Source: Ferrimicrobium sp. (GTDB taxonomy: Bacteria > Actinomycetota > Acidimicrobiia > Acidimicrobiales > Acidimicrobiaceae). From it: a DNA stretch of 64,000 nt. Location of the stretch: the NCBI RefSeq assembly GCF_027319265.1, contig NZ_DAHVNP010000050.1:1-64000 (forward strand), in the 5' to 3' direction. The notes beneath the pieces are model-generated. The model saw only the letters and a program-made list of their open reading frames with translations. It was not told the origin of the DNA and searched no databases. Shown here piece after piece: positions 9,218-18,238 of the stretch. Every line of letters starts with the position of its first letter. Positions within the stretch are counted from its first letter, which is position 1. The position numbers and the translations under genes are program-made.

Positions 9218-10837
9218 ATGACGGTACCAGCAAACCAACGATCAACCACGGCCCAACTGGAACGAGCAAGCTGGCGAAAAGGTGTCCAGGTCCTTGACTC
9301 CCCAGATGCTCCCCTCTCCTTAAGCCAGCCTGCTGTACTCATTGAGCCTGAGACGCTGACACCATCGGCATTGCGTGCCATCCAAGAAGGCGCAAGGGTG
9401 TTCGTTCTTATCAACCAACATCACGGCGCGAAGCTACTCCAATCACTGCCCAACTATCGGTATCAGGAGGCCTACCCATGGGGTGAGTGGATGGTCACAC
9501 CCGATCACGCGTTCAGCCCGTTAACGCGTACCCCCGATGAGTTCCCTATTCGAAGCGCCATCACCACCTTCACCCCACCCAACGATGCCACCACGTTGTT
9601 GACGGTCAACATTGCGCTCAGTGAACGTGTAGTCGCAAGTCAGCAAACGCTCGGCAAGGGTCAATTGACGATCATTGGAGTCGACCTCGACGCCCTTACC
9701 ACCGGCCATTCCTGGCTCGCACGCACTATGGAACTGCTGATCGCAACGCCTCCATCGCGCACGCATGACACGCTCGGCATTGGAGTGATCGGTTATGGAC
9801 CCTATGGCGGCATGGGGCTCTATCACGGTACCGGCGCCCAGGAGACTCCTGGACTCCAGCTCGTCACGGCAGTTGATGCCAACCCTTCTCGGCTTACCCA
9901 GGCACAACAGGACTTCCCGCAGCTGATCGGTTACCACAGCGCCGCCGAACTGTTCCGTGACTCCATCACCGACATCGCCATCATCGCTACTCCACCTAAC
10001 ACCCACTTCGAATTGGCCCTGCAAGCACTTGAGGGTGGCAAGCACGTGGTGGTCGAAAAACCTCTCTGCCTCACCACCGATGAAGCCGACAAGCTCATCG
10101 ACGTCGCCGAAAGCAACGCCCGAGTCCTCACCGTCCATCAAAACCGCCGCTGGGACCAGGACTACCGTACCCTCATGCAGCTTCTTGATACCGAAGTCAT
10201 TGGAGACGTGTTCAACATCGAAACCTCGGTTGGCGGCTTTGACCACCCCTGTCGCGCCTGGCACTCCGATACCACCGTCTCTGGCGGCCTCGCCTACGAT
10301 TGGGGCGCACATCATATCGACTGGATTCACCAACTCTACGGGACCGCACCTGAGCGCGTCTTCGCTTTCGGACACAAACGCCGTTGGCACGAGATGACAA
10401 ATCTTGACCAACTGCGCATCCATCTGCAGTTCGTCGGCGGACGAGAGGCTACGTTCTTCCAAAGCGAACTCGACGGTTTCCGACGGCCCAAGTTCTACGT
10501 ACAAGGCACCGAGGGTACCATTGTTGGTAACTACGTACCATTTGAACAGCCGCGAGTGGCACCAGTGACCGGTTATCAGGTGGATCGTTATCACTACGCG
10601 GAGGCGCCTGTTGCTCTCCAAGTCGCCCTCTACGAAGGGCCCGGAAGGCTCAGTCACTATCAGCCAGAGTTACTGCCACCCGATACTTTTGGCTTTCACC
10701 GCGACTTGGCCGACCACCTCCTCGTCGGCACACCACTAGCCGTCCAGGCAGGCCAGGTACGCGAGGTCGTCGGCGTCCTTGAACTTGCGCATCGCTCAAG
10801 TGCGCTCGGCAGTATCCAGACTCTCACACCACGTTGA
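9218..10837 (+). CDS. Gfo/Idh/MocA oxidoreductase with ThuA-like N-terminal domain
   Basis: The 539-residue protein has two parts. Residues 1-180 resemble the ThuA/GATase-like fold (PLTRTPDEFP, then LLTVNIAL and QTLGKGQLTIIGVDLDAL, matching the HPITxG and GKGRVFYT blocks). From 185 it is a Gfo/Idh/MocA dehydrogenase: nucleotide-binding GIGVIGYGPYGGMG (187-200), the EKPL motif with the catalytic Lys, and DWGAHHID in the substrate half. Such enzymes oxidise or reduce a sugar-like substrate with NAD(P). The fusion of a ThuA-like domain to the same chain is unusual; ThuA and Gfo/Idh genes are usually separate neighbours in sugar loci. The stop overlaps the TTG start of the next gene. The substrate is unknown. 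Confidence 0.85.
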   Translation: MTVPANQRSTTAQLERASWRKGVQVLDSPDAPLSLSQPAVLIEPETLTPSALRAIQEGARVFVLINQHHGAKLLQSLPNYRYQEAYPWGEWMVTPDHAFSPLTRTPDEFPIRSAITTFTPPNDATTLLTVNIALSERVVASQQTLGKGQLTIIGVDLDALTTGHSWLARTMELLIATPPSRTHDTLGIGVIGYGPYGGMGLYHGTGAQETPGLQLVTAVDANPSRLTQAQQDFPQLIGYHSAAELFRDSITDIAIIATPPNTHFELALQALEGGKHVVVEKPLCLTTDEADKLIDVAESNARVLTVHQNRRWDQDYRTLMQLLDTEVIGDVFNIETSVGGFDHPCRAWHSDTTVSGGLAYDWGAHHIDWIHQLYGTAPERVFAFGHKRRWHEMTNLDQLRIHLQFVGGREATFFQSELDGFRRPKFYVQGTEGTIVGNYVPFEQPRVAPVTGYQVDRYHYAEAPVALQVALYEGPGRLSHYQPELLPPDTFGFHRDLADHLLVGTPLAVQAGQVREVVGVLELAHRSSALGSIQTLTPR

Positions 10838-11808
10838 ACGTCGCCGTCTGCGGTCTCGGCAGTTATGTCGCCCAGGCTGGAGTGATACCTGCTCTTCGAC
10901 ACTCCCCATGGACACGATTTCTTGGAGGGACCACGCGGTCTCCGTCTACCGCATCGCAGGTGCTCACAGCCAACGAAACGCACTATCAGGACTATACGAC
11001 CATGCTCGCTGACCCTGCAGTAGAAGCGATCTACCTCCCGCTCCCTAACGATCTCCATTTCACCTACATCCAACGCGCCGTGGAAGCAGGCAAGCACGTA
11101 CTCTGCGAAAAACCGTTGTTCTTGACCGAGAACGACTACACACGCCTCGATAACTTGCTCAATGATACCGGACTGCTAGTGGCCGAAGCCTTCATGAGCT
11201 CCTACCACCCGAGACTCCGTGCCGTACTCAGCTCGGTCACCTCCGGTAGCTACGGTCCCGTCATCAACGTACAAACAACGTTTACCGGCACCTTAACGCC
11301 ACTGTCGGGCTATCGTCTTGACCCGACGCGTGGCGGTGGTTCCCTCTTCGATGTTGGCATCTACGCCATCCACCCTATCGTCTCGCTGCTGGGTTCCGAG
11401 CCCAGCCACATCTGGACAACCGTGATGCCATCCGAGCAGGAACACCCAGTTGACCTCACGCTCGAAGCCCTGTTGGCCTATGACGGTGGCGTGGCTGCAA
11501 CCTTCACCACCTCCTTTATCGCCGGGGAGTCACAAGCCTTGCGCGTTCTCACCCGTGAGGCAACCATCGAGATGGACCATGTCTGCACTCCTCGACTCGA
11601 GGATACAACCTGGACGGTTACGACCAAACATGGAATAACAAAGCATGACATCGCCAGCGCTGACCCTTACCAAGCGATGGTCGACGAGGTCTTTGCATCC
11701 TTCTCCAACGGACACGAGCCCTCATGGAACCTTGCCGAATCGCGCCGACTTGCGCATCTGCTCTATCGCATTCACGCGACCACACAATCCGCACTGCGGG
11801 GCGACTGA
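10834..11808 (+). CDS. Gfo/Idh/MocA-family oxidoreductase
   Basis: The 324-residue single-domain dehydrogenase starts at a TTG (10834) that overlaps the previous stop codon by four bases, so the two oxidoreductases are translationally coupled. The nucleotide-binding region begins MNVAVCGLGSYV, with LPNDLHF and the CEKPLFL motif bearing the catalytic Lys, then GGGSLFDVGIYAIH in the substrate-binding half. It is a standard length for the family. Pairing of two paralogous Gfo/Idh proteins suggests successive oxidation and reduction of one carbohydrate or a heteromeric enzyme; this is inference. No transporter or kinase lies next to the pair. Confidence 0.88.
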   Translation: MNVAVCGLGSYVAQAGVIPALRHSPWTRFLGGTTRSPSTASQVLTANETHYQDYTTMLADPAVEAIYLPLPNDLHFTYIQRAVEAGKHVLCEKPLFLTENDYTRLDNLLNDTGLLVAEAFMSSYHPRLRAVLSSVTSGSYGPVINVQTTFTGTLTPLSGYRLDPTRGGGSLFDVGIYAIHPIVSLLGSEPSHIWTTVMPSEQEHPVDLTLEALLAYDGGVAATFTTSFIAGESQALRVLTREATIEMDHVCTPRLEDTTWTVTTKHGITKHDIASADPYQAMVDEVFASFSNGHEPSWNLAESRRLAHLLYRIHATTQSALRGD

Positions 11809-12147
11809 TCCAACCAACAGCGCTGATCAGCACTATGCTGCCGGTCAGCATGATGCTGCTGGTCAGCACTATGTTACTGCTGGTCGAAGAACACCTCGAT
11901 CACCATCTGCCAACACTCGGGTACCCACAAGACCTCTTCGGCCATCTCGATACCGCCACCGGTGCCGGCGCCGACTCAACGAGGTCTACAACCGTCTCCC
12001 TCTGTCGAACCTCGACACCAAACTGGGGGCCGAAACCACCTCGCACCGGGCAATAACCAGATCAAGTGGCATGCTCAACTGTCGGCATTAGCGCTACCAA
12101 AGGACAGCAGAGAGATGGCCCACGACGACCCGATCCATTGCTCCGAA
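11809..12147. other. Intergenic stretch with imperfect 18-bp repeats
   Basis: This 339-bp region separates the convergent oxidoreductase and divIVA genes. At 11823-11886 it has four imperfect copies of an 18-bp unit (CTGCTGGTCAGCACTATG and variants). The units contain GCTGATCAGC-like dyads. Open frames across it are low-complexity by-products of the repeat. No clear terminator with a T-tract is seen. Confidence 0.5.
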
Positions 12148-12966
12148 TTAATCGTCTTGGCGCCAGAGCATGAAGGGTTCTTCGTCGCCAGCATCACCAC
12201 TCAAGTCATGGCCGAACACAAACTCTTGAACCGGGCGCTGCTCCTCCGGCTGGGAAGGCACCACGTCGGCAAGCTGATGCCGCGTGTCATCTGCGCTATT
12301 TTGGACGTCCGCAACATTGCGCACCTCTGCGACCGTTACCGGTTCCCCAACTTCAGCATCATTGAACTCACGTGGAGGAACGCCGCCTAGCGCTGGCGTG
12401 GTGGCAAGCGACTCACCAGTGGGAACCTCAGCAGCCCGTACCAACGATAGCAAACCGCCGATCTCGTCAGTGATCCTCTGGCGAACGGCTCGGTCCCGGC
12501 TGACGATATTGGCTAGCTGCTCCTGTCGTCGAGCAAACTCGCCCTCCAACTGCGTGAGCTCCTCCAGCAAGTTCTTCCGTCGCTCCTCTTCGATGAGTCT
12601 CGATGTGGTCCTCGCCTCGCCTAAAATGCGCTCTGCCTGGCGCTGCGCCTCTGCGCGAATCTCGCGCGCCTCATTTTCTGCATCACTGCGAAGCTGGTCG
12701 GCTGCCTTCTGCGCCACAATCAGCGTCCTTTGAATGACATCATCGCCAAACTCTCCAGCGGCTGGTGCACCACTCGTGACCACAGGAGGATTCGCCTTGA
12801 GTCGTGCGAGCTCCTCTCGCGCCTGGCTGAGTTGGCCCTCAAGCACCTCAACACCCTTGGCTACCTGCTCAAGAAACTCGTCCACATCCTCTTGGTGGTA
12901 GCCTCTCATGCGCTCGCGAAACTCTACCTCGCGAATCTTTTGAGCATCGACTGCACTTGCGTCCAC
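12148..12966 (-). CDS. divIVA: DivIVA/Wag31-like polar growth and division protein
   Basis: The 272-residue coiled-coil protein has the DivIVA N-terminal membrane-binding domain (VEFRERMRGYHQEDVDEFLEQVA). Long heptad-repeat helices follow (about 30-75 and 95-175), then an acidic, probably disordered tail ending EEPFMLWRQDD. DivIVA recognises negatively curved membrane at poles and septa and, in actinobacteria, recruits the wall-growth machinery. The start is GTG at 12966 behind GGGAGGGG. It is the last gene of the dcw block, the usual actinobacterial position after sepF and yggT. Its 3' neighbour is convergent, so this end closes the cluster. Confidence 0.93.
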   Translation of the reverse strand: MDASAVDAQKIREVEFRERMRGYHQEDVDEFLEQVAKGVEVLEGQLSQAREELARLKANPPVVTSGAPAAGEFGDDVIQRTLIVAQKAADQLRSDAENEAREIRAEAQRQAERILGEARTTSRLIEEERRKNLLEELTQLEGEFARRQEQLANIVSRDRAVRQRITDEIGGLLSLVRAAEVPTGESLATTPALGGVPPREFNDAEVGEPVTVAEVRNVADVQNSADDTRHQLADVVPSQPEEQRPVQEFVFGHDLSGDAGDEEPFMLWRQDD

Positions 12967-13060
12967 AGCACCCCTCCCTTACGAGTACTCACACCACCGC
13001 TCACCATCGGAACGAATCAGTGGCAGCTAGGTCTTCTATCGATTGAAGTCAGCTCCGACC

Positions 13061-13333
13061 TTAGATCCGGCTGACGATTGGAATCAAAATCAATTCGATC
13101 AGCAAAATGACGATGAGTGGCGCAAAGTCGAAACGAATCGAGCTACCACCCACCGACGGAATCAACCTACGAATCGGATTTAATACCGGCTCCGATAGGC
13201 GGGTGAGCAAAAAACGGAAACGATCCATCGGCCCACCCGGGTTCGTCACCGGGAACCACGTCATGACCACATAGAGCACAATAACAATGACATAGAGCTC
13301 TAGTAGTTCGACGATGATCCCATTAAGACCCAT
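13061..13333 (-). CDS. YggT-family membrane protein
   Basis: The 90-residue protein has two hydrophobic segments, one at each end, separated by a polar loop with the family block RFLLTRLSEPVLNPIRRLIP. YggT proteins are small integral membrane proteins of uncertain function, repeatedly found between sepF and divIVA in Gram-positive division clusters. The ATG at 13333 has a GGGAG site; a longer TTG frame starts at 13342. The gene overlaps the 3' end of sepF by 11 bases, indicating coupled translation. Confidence 0.88.
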   Translation of the reverse strand: MGLNGIIVELLELYVIVIVLYVVMTWFPVTNPGGPMDRFRFLLTRLSEPVLNPIRRLIPSVGGSSIRFDFAPLIVILLIELILIPIVSRI

Positions 13334-13847
13334 GCAGGCCAACTCCCTTCGCTACCGTACGCTGACGCATGCGAAACATCTCCTCATCGGCCACCTCAAC
13401 ACGAGCCGGCGAGAGCAGATACACACTCGTACTTATCTCCTTCACTTTACCACCCAATGCGTAGGTAAGCCCTGAGGAGAAGTCGATAATTCGGCGGCGC
13501 AGGTCGCGATCCACACCCTCGAGATTAATAATCACCGGTTGATCAGATTTCATCCGATCGCCAATCTCCTGCACGTCGGCGTACTTCGTGGGGAGCACGA
13601 GGTGGATCTTCGCCCGCTCTGGCTGCGGATTAAAGGGACGAAGCACGGCGGCACGGTGTTCTTGGGGATCCTCTCGAGGCTGCTCAGCCACGTTGGAAGC
13701 ACCGCCAGAGACCACCTGAACACGGGGAGCCTGATCGCGCCGTTCATAGACTGGTGGAACCGACCCTTCCAGATCAGTAACCTCTCCGTCCATCTCATCG
13801 TCCTCAGTTATCCCTAGCCACGCAAGCGCACGCTTCAATCCCGGCAT
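13323..13847 (-). CDS. sepF: Cell division protein SepF
   Basis: The 174-residue protein has an N-terminal amphipathic, membrane-targeting start (MPGLKRALAWLGI), an acidic linker, and the C-terminal SepF domain (about 75-160: DVQEIGDRMKSDQPVIINLEG, then RRIIDFSSGLTYALGG and STSVYLLSP). SepF polymerises, binds the FtsZ C-terminal peptide and tethers the Z-ring to membrane, replacing FtsA, which is absent here. A GGAGG site precedes the ATG. It belongs to the run ftsZ-pgeF-yggS-sepF-yggT-divIVA. Confidence 0.95.
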   Translation of the reverse strand: MPGLKRALAWLGITEDDEMDGEVTDLEGSVPPVYERRDQAPRVQVVSGGASNVAEQPREDPQEHRAAVLRPFNPQPERAKIHLVLPTKYADVQEIGDRMKSDQPVIINLEGVDRDLRRRIIDFSSGLTYALGGKVKEISTSVYLLSPARVEVADEEMFRMRQRTVAKGVGLHGS

Positions 13848-13888
13848 TTGTCCTCCTACCCCATTCGTTAACGCTCTATCGTAGCACG

Positions 13889-14545
13889 TTATTGACCACG
13901 TGCCCCGAATAAAACACTACCTAACCGCACCATAGTAGCACCCTGAGCGACCGCCACCTGGTAATCGGCTGACATTCCCATAGAATATTCCCGAATTCCC
14001 AAATCTTCCCCGAGACGACGGACGCTCTCGAAGTATTGGCGAGTCTGTTCCTCAGTGCCGGGGAGTGCCATGCCCATCAAACCGATCACACGAACCTCTA
14101 GATCGCGACCGAGCGCCAGCAACGATGCGACCTCGTCAACCTGGGCACCATTGCGCCCTTCGGGGTGCCCTGGAGGCGCGACCTGGATGAGTACGTCACC
14201 GCGATAATCGAGTTTGGCCAACCCCTCAAGCTCGGAGGGTCGCGAAATCGTCTCGATCACCGATGCGTATTGGCAAATGAGCTTGAGGCGCCTGCGCTGA
14301 ATAGCGCCCAGATAATGCCAGCGGGGGCGAAGGCCAAGGCGCTCAGCTTCAACCGCCTTCGCCGCCAACTCCTCGGCGTAATTTTCGCCCACATCGGTCA
14401 GGCCAGCACTAAGCGCACTCGCTACCGCATCGACCGGATGGGTCTTGGTCACCGCAACGATGCGAACCATATCCGAACCGCCGTGGCGCCGTATCTCGTC
14501 TCTCACCACAGCCAAGCGCCGCCCAACCTCCTCATAGGCGGGCAT
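13889..14545 (-). CDS. YggS/PLPBP-family pyridoxal-phosphate homeostasis protein
   Basis: The 218-residue TIM-barrel protein binds pyridoxal 5'-phosphate through the Lys in VRIVAVTKTHP (about residue 34). Family blocks are GENYAEEL, WHYLGAIQRR (usual HFIGxLQxNK) and the C-terminal SMGMSADYQVAVAQG with RLGSVLFG, which binds the phosphate. Members buffer PLP and affect amino-acid pools rather than act as enzymes. The ATG overlaps the pgeF stop by one base (TGATG), so the genes are coupled. Its place between pgeF and sepF is typical of actinobacteria. Confidence 0.93.
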   Translation of the reverse strand: MPAYEEVGRRLAVVRDEIRRHGGSDMVRIVAVTKTHPVDAVASALSAGLTDVGENYAEELAAKAVEAERLGLRPRWHYLGAIQRRRLKLICQYASVIETISRPSELEGLAKLDYRGDVLIQVAPPGHPEGRNGAQVDEVASLLALGRDLEVRVIGLMGMALPGTEEQTRQYFESVRRLGEDLGIREYSMGMSADYQVAVAQGATMVRLGSVLFGARGQ

Positions 14546-15174
14546 CAGCGGTCACCAGCGCTCACGAGTGTCAGCTGACGCTCGAGGGTACCATCGCGAC
14601 GATAGGAGTGGTACGCATCGTTACAGAAGGTACAGTGACCGACCGAAAGGACCTCTCGAACACGCTGATGCATAAGGAGACCCGACAGGGCTGCTTCGAG
14701 CGAGAGATTATCGCCTACGAAACTCGCCTCCCCAAAACGGTGCGCAACGACGTAACGCTCCGGTCCTAGAAATTCGTAACAGCAGGATCGAATGTGCGGA
14801 CCGATGACCGCTACGAGGCCATCACCGCCAAGGTGCGCCAGGCCCGCCTCGACTACGCCAGCGGTCAACCCCCTCCACCCAACATGGAGTGCAACGGCAT
14901 CACCCTTACGGTTGGCCACCACCAGTGGGAGGCAGTCTGCTGTCCGGATAGCGGCTACACCATGGTGTCCGGCAGGAACATAGATTCCATCCGCCTCAAC
15001 GGCCCCAGGTTCGCCAAGGGTGTCGTCGATAGCCACCACTCTTGCACTGTGAACCTGCTGTAGTTGGGCCAATGGCCCACCACCACCGATCATCGCGGCG
15101 GTCTCAGCGGCGACATCCGTGCGATCGGTGAACGCCACTCTCACGCCACTCTCACGGAGCGAGAGCGCGATCAT
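14545..15174 (-). CDS. pgeF: Peptidoglycan editing factor PgeF (YfiH/LACC1 family)
   Basis: The 209-residue protein has the metal-site motifs of the family: QVHSARV, TADCLPLVV, HVGWRGLTAGVV and CCYEF, with the terminal NDAYHSYRRDG. In E. coli the homologue removes wrongly incorporated L-Ser from UDP-MurNAc peptides; others act on purine nucleosides. At about 209 residues it is somewhat shorter than the typical 240-250, with a compact N-terminus. It begins one base inside the ftsZ stop (TGATG) and ends one base inside the next start, so it is fully embedded in the operon. Confidence 0.9.
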   Translation of the reverse strand: MIALSLRESGVRVAFTDRTDVAAETAAMIGGGGPLAQLQQVHSARVVAIDDTLGEPGAVEADGIYVPAGHHGVAAIRTADCLPLVVANRKGDAVALHVGWRGLTAGVVEAGLAHLGGDGLVAVIGPHIRSCCYEFLGPERYVVAHRFGEASFVGDNLSLEAALSGLLMHQRVREVLSVGHCTFCNDAYHSYRRDGTLERQLTLVSAGDR

Positions 15175-16274
15175 CAGCGGAGAAAGAAGGGTACGTCGCC
15201 GTCGTCTGGATCCTCCGGATCCGTGTTGACTTCAGTCGGCACTGGCTCTTGGGGCACCACCGGTACGCCAAAATCAAGCTCTTCACTGGGAGGTGGAGGC
15301 GTAACCCGAAGCTTTGGCGTATCCTCCCCCCAGACGTCGAAGCCAGCAGCGATGACCGTCACTTTGACCTCGTCCTCCATGGACTCATCGATCACACTAC
15401 CGACGATAATGAGGGCGTCGCTCGAGGCAGCATTTTGGATAATGTTGGCGGCCTCATTCAACTCGAAAATACCGAGATCAGTGCCGCCAGCGACGTTCAG
15501 CAGGATACCTTGTGCACCATCGATCGAGGTCTCAAAGAGCGGCGAGGTGATCGCATTGCGAGCGGCCGTCGTCGCGCGGTTTTCACCACTGGCGATACCG
15601 ATACCCATGATAGCGGTACCCGCAGAGGCCATGATGGCCCGCACATCGGCAAAGTCGGTGTTAATGACGCCCGGAGTCGTGATGAGATCGGTAATCCCCT
15701 TCACACCTGACAACAAGATATCATCAGCCATTCGGAACGCCGCGATCATTGAGGTCTTCTCATTTGCGATCGTCAAGAGCCGATCATTCGGTATCACAAT
15801 CAGCGTGTCGACATGCTCACGCAGACGCTCGATACCCTCGTCGGCCTGGGTCGCTCGACGCTTTCCCTCGAAGCCGAAGGGCCGTGTGACCACACCGATC
15901 GTGAGCGCACCAATCCCTCTAGCGATCTCCGCGACGACCGGGGCACCACCAGTCCCCGTGCCACCACCCTCGCCAGCGGTGATAAAGACCATGTCCGCAC
16001 CGGTGAGTGCCTCCTGGATCTCATCCTTATGCTCCTGAGCTGCAGAGCGCCCAATATCAGGGTTCGAACCTGCACCGAGCCCACGGGTGAGCTGGCGTCC
16101 AATATCGAGTCGGATATCAGCGTCGCTCATCAACAATGCCTGCGCGTCGGTGTTGATCGCGATGAACTCAACGCCCTTAAGGCCAGCCTCAATCATCCGA
16201 TTCACGGCATTGCCACCGCCACCACCGACACCGACGACCTTGATCACGGCGATGTAATTCTGCGCGTCATTCAT
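15174..16274 (-). CDS. ftsZ: Cell division GTPase FtsZ
   Basis: The 366-residue tubulin homologue forms the cytokinetic ring. It has the N-terminal [16 protein letters not shown], the GTP-binding tubulin signature [10 protein letters not shown], the synergy (T7) loop [11 protein letters not shown] region, and a short linker. It ends in the conserved tail [10 protein letters not shown], the peptide known to bind SepF. The ATG at 16274 lies ten bases after a GGAGGT site; a GTG twelve bases upstream would overlap that site and is rejected. It is preceded by ftsQ after a 108-base gap that could hold an internal promoter. No FtsA gene is present. Confidence 0.97.
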   Translation of the reverse strand: MNDAQNYIAVIKVVGVGGGGGNAVNRMIEAGLKGVEFIAINTDAQALLMSDADIRLDIGRQLTRGLGAGSNPDIGRSAAQEHKDEIQEALTGADMVFITAGEGGGTGTGGAPVVAEIARGIGALTIGVVTRPFGFEGKRRATQADEGIERLREHVDTLIVIPNDRLLTIANEKTSMIAAFRMADDILLSGVKGITDLITTPGVINTDFADVRAIMASAGTAIMGIGIASGENRATTAARNAITSPLFETSIDGAQGILLNVAGGTDLGIFELNEAANIIQNAASSDALIIVGSVIDESMEDEVKVTVIAAGFDVWGEDTPKLRVTPPPPSEELDFGVPVVPQEPVPTEVNTDPEDPDDGDVPFFLR

Positions 16275-16382
16275 CTCGCGTCCCACCTCCGCTGCACCTT
16301 GGCTCGAACCACCACACGGCCTCCAATTACATAAAATTCGGGCAGCTCGTCGGATGATCCTCTGCGCTACCTCTGAATTTGA

Positions 16383-17291
16383 CTAGCCTACACGATCGTT
16401 GAAGAGAACCGCTGGACTATTTGGGTTAATCGCGTCGACAACTGCCCCCGGTGCGACGAAGTGCCTGCAAGCGCTCACCTCCGCGTGCGCACGAACCCCA
16501 CCCCCCAGCAAGCATTCGCCTGCATCACCCATCCGCAACACAATTCCGGACCCACGCAGCACAAAAACCGTAGCCGGTTGGCCACCCAAGGAGGAGAGGC
16601 CCTCGGACTCCATAGCCGCTACCACTGTAGCCAACCGTACCGGTATCTCATCACCTACTTGGGGCCTCCACGGACAGCCCATCGTAACGGTGCGCAGCAC
16701 GAGCGGACAGAGAGAGATTAACCGTCCCGGTCGTGGGGAGCGCGCAGCGATGACGATACCCGCACTGGTCAACCCATACCCACCTCGGAGATAACCCTCG
16801 GAAGGCCGACTGGAGAGCTCCACCTCCAGGGAGGATGGCCAGCGAATGGCCCATGCGTGGAGACGGACCTCTCCACGGAGGCTGTTTTGGAGCATGAGGA
16901 CAGCATCGACACTGTGGGCCGATACCGACCAGACATGGTGGCCCACTAATCGTTCGCTTAGTTGTGCAATCACCGCCGTGCGTTCGGTCTCGGTACCACC
17001 CAGAACGGTCACCGAACGGATCCGTAGAACCGGTCCTGCGTAGAGCCAGCCAACGCCCACTATGGCTACGACTACCACGACCGCCACTGCCGTTAATTTC
17101 CAGGGCCGCGCTGGGCGGTGAACATTGCGAGGTTTCGGCATGGCCGCACTTGCCACCCCGCGGGCCGGGTCGGCTGTGGTGCCAATCCACGTCGTTGGTG
17201 ACATCCACCGCGATCTGCGACGTGAACGTGGCTTGACACGTGCAATCGAGCCTCTCGCTTGACCTGATTGTCTCTGCGGGCACTGTCTCAT
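16383..17291 (-). CDS. ftsQ: Cell division protein FtsQ/DivIB
   Basis: The predicted 302-residue protein has a basic cytoplasmic N-terminus (about 1-60), one membrane helix (about 62-82, LTAVAVVVVVAIVGVGWLYA), and a periplasmic POTRA domain beginning IRSVTVLGGTET. A beta region follows with SLEVELSSRPSEGYL. FtsQ links FtsL and FtsB at the septum. The ATG at 17291 follows an AGGGG site; a longer frame to 17381 would overlap murB. It lies in the normal position between murB and ftsZ. The POTRA part is divergent, so the call leans on context as well as topology. Confidence 0.85.
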   Translation of the reverse strand: MRQCPQRQSGQARGSIARVKPRSRRRSRWMSPTTWIGTTADPARGVASAAMPKPRNVHRPARPWKLTAVAVVVVVAIVGVGWLYAGPVLRIRSVTVLGGTETERTAVIAQLSERLVGHHVWSVSAHSVDAVLMLQNSLRGEVRLHAWAIRWPSSLEVELSSRPSEGYLRGGYGLTSAGIVIAARSPRPGRLISLCPLVLRTVTMGCPWRPQVGDEIPVRLATVVAAMESEGLSSLGGQPATVFVLRGSGIVLRMGDAGECLLGGGVRAHAEVSACRHFVAPGAVVDAINPNSPAVLFNDRVG

Positions 17292-17313
17292 GCCGTGTCG
17301 TCCCCTTTGGATC

Positions 17314-18234
17314 CTATGAGAAACCGACGAGTCTGACCTCTGAGCGCAACTCAATCCCAGTTCTGCGTGCCACGTGCTCACGAACCACTTGCATCAGATG
17401 GAAGACATCATCAGCCGATCCTTGCGGATCAGCTTGAATAAAGTTTGCGTGTTTAGCCGACACCGCCGCACTCCGATATCGATGACCCTTTAGACCACTC
17501 TCCTCAATCAGAAGCGCCGCCGGGAAGCGTTCTGGGTTCACAAAGACCGAGCCAGCGTTCTGCCCTCCTGGTTGATGGGCACGACGCCAGGCGACGATGT
17601 CACTCAACTGGGTGGCAAGTTCGTGGGGGTCACCGGCTTCGAAGGCAAACCGTGCGGCGATGACGACCTGGCTCGCACCCACTGCCGAGGAACGATACTC
17701 CAGCTCCAGGGCTGCGGCGGACTGCCACGTGGGGGGCGCATCGGCCTCAAGATCGACAAGGAGCGCCGACTGCAACGTTTCCGCAAGAACATGGCCATGT
17801 CCACCAGCATTCATTCGCACCGCACCACCGACGCTACCTGGCACACCAACCGCCCAGGTGAATCCATCGAGCCCAAGCTTGGCGATCCTGCGCGCCATGA
17901 CAGGAAGCGGGGAGGCGCCGCCGAGCTCGACCTGGCTATCATGCTGTTGCAACCAGGAGAACCCGGCCCCTAATGTAATGAGCAAACCAGGAAAGCCTCC
18001 GTCAGCGACGAGAACATTCGAACCACGGCCGAGCACAAAGAGAGGAATCTTCGCCACACCCTGCGACAGGATATCACGGAGACGCTCAAGCTCTTCAACT
18101 GAGGCGACCTCCACGCCAGCAGCGGCCGCGCCGCCGACCCGATAGGTCGTTCTCGCCCCGAAAGGGGCTTGTTCAAGAACAAAAAATCCACCAGCCCTCA
18201 GCTGATCGATCATCCGTGCGAGCCCTTCGGCCAC
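17314..18234 (-). CDS. murB: UDP-N-acetylenolpyruvoylglucosamine reductase MurB
   Basis: The flavoenzyme (about 306 residues) reduces UDP-GlcNAc-enolpyruvate to UDP-MurNAc. FAD-binding blocks are TTYRVGGAA, VLGRGSNVLVADGGFPGL and GVPGSVGGAVRMNAG. The proton-donor Ser is in AGSVFVNPE, and the C-terminal Glu is in RSEVRLVG. The start is uncertain: GTG at 18234, five bases after the murC stop, is favoured, with ATG at 18213 as alternative. A frame running back to 18288 would overlap murC. The murC-murB-ftsQ order is standard for the dcw cluster. Confidence 0.94.
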   Translation of the reverse strand: MAEGLARMIDQLRAGGFFVLEQAPFGARTTYRVGGAAAAGVEVASVEELERLRDILSQGVAKIPLFVLGRGSNVLVADGGFPGLLITLGAGFSWLQQHDSQVELGGASPLPVMARRIAKLGLDGFTWAVGVPGSVGGAVRMNAGGHGHVLAETLQSALLVDLEADAPPTWQSAAALELEYRSSAVGASQVVIAARFAFEAGDPHELATQLSDIVAWRRAHQPGGQNAGSVFVNPERFPAALLIEESGLKGHRYRSAAVSAKHANFIQADPQGSADDVFHLMQVVREHVARRTGIELRSEVRLVGFS

Positions 18235-18238
18235 CGTG

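Noticed and set aside
9521-10657. 378-codon minus-strand frame opposite the first Gfo/Idh gene
   Set aside because: It is antisense to clear NAD-binding and EKP motifs; the composition is that of a shadow frame.
11724-12056. Plus-strand frame across the 18-bp repeats after the oxidoreductases
   Set aside because: The residues are a repeat by-product (STMLPVSMMLLV) and there is no ribosome site or homology.
15064-16038. 324-codon plus-strand frame opposite ftsZ
   Set aside because: It is Ser/Pro/Thr-rich shadow sequence antisense to FtsZ, without start signal.
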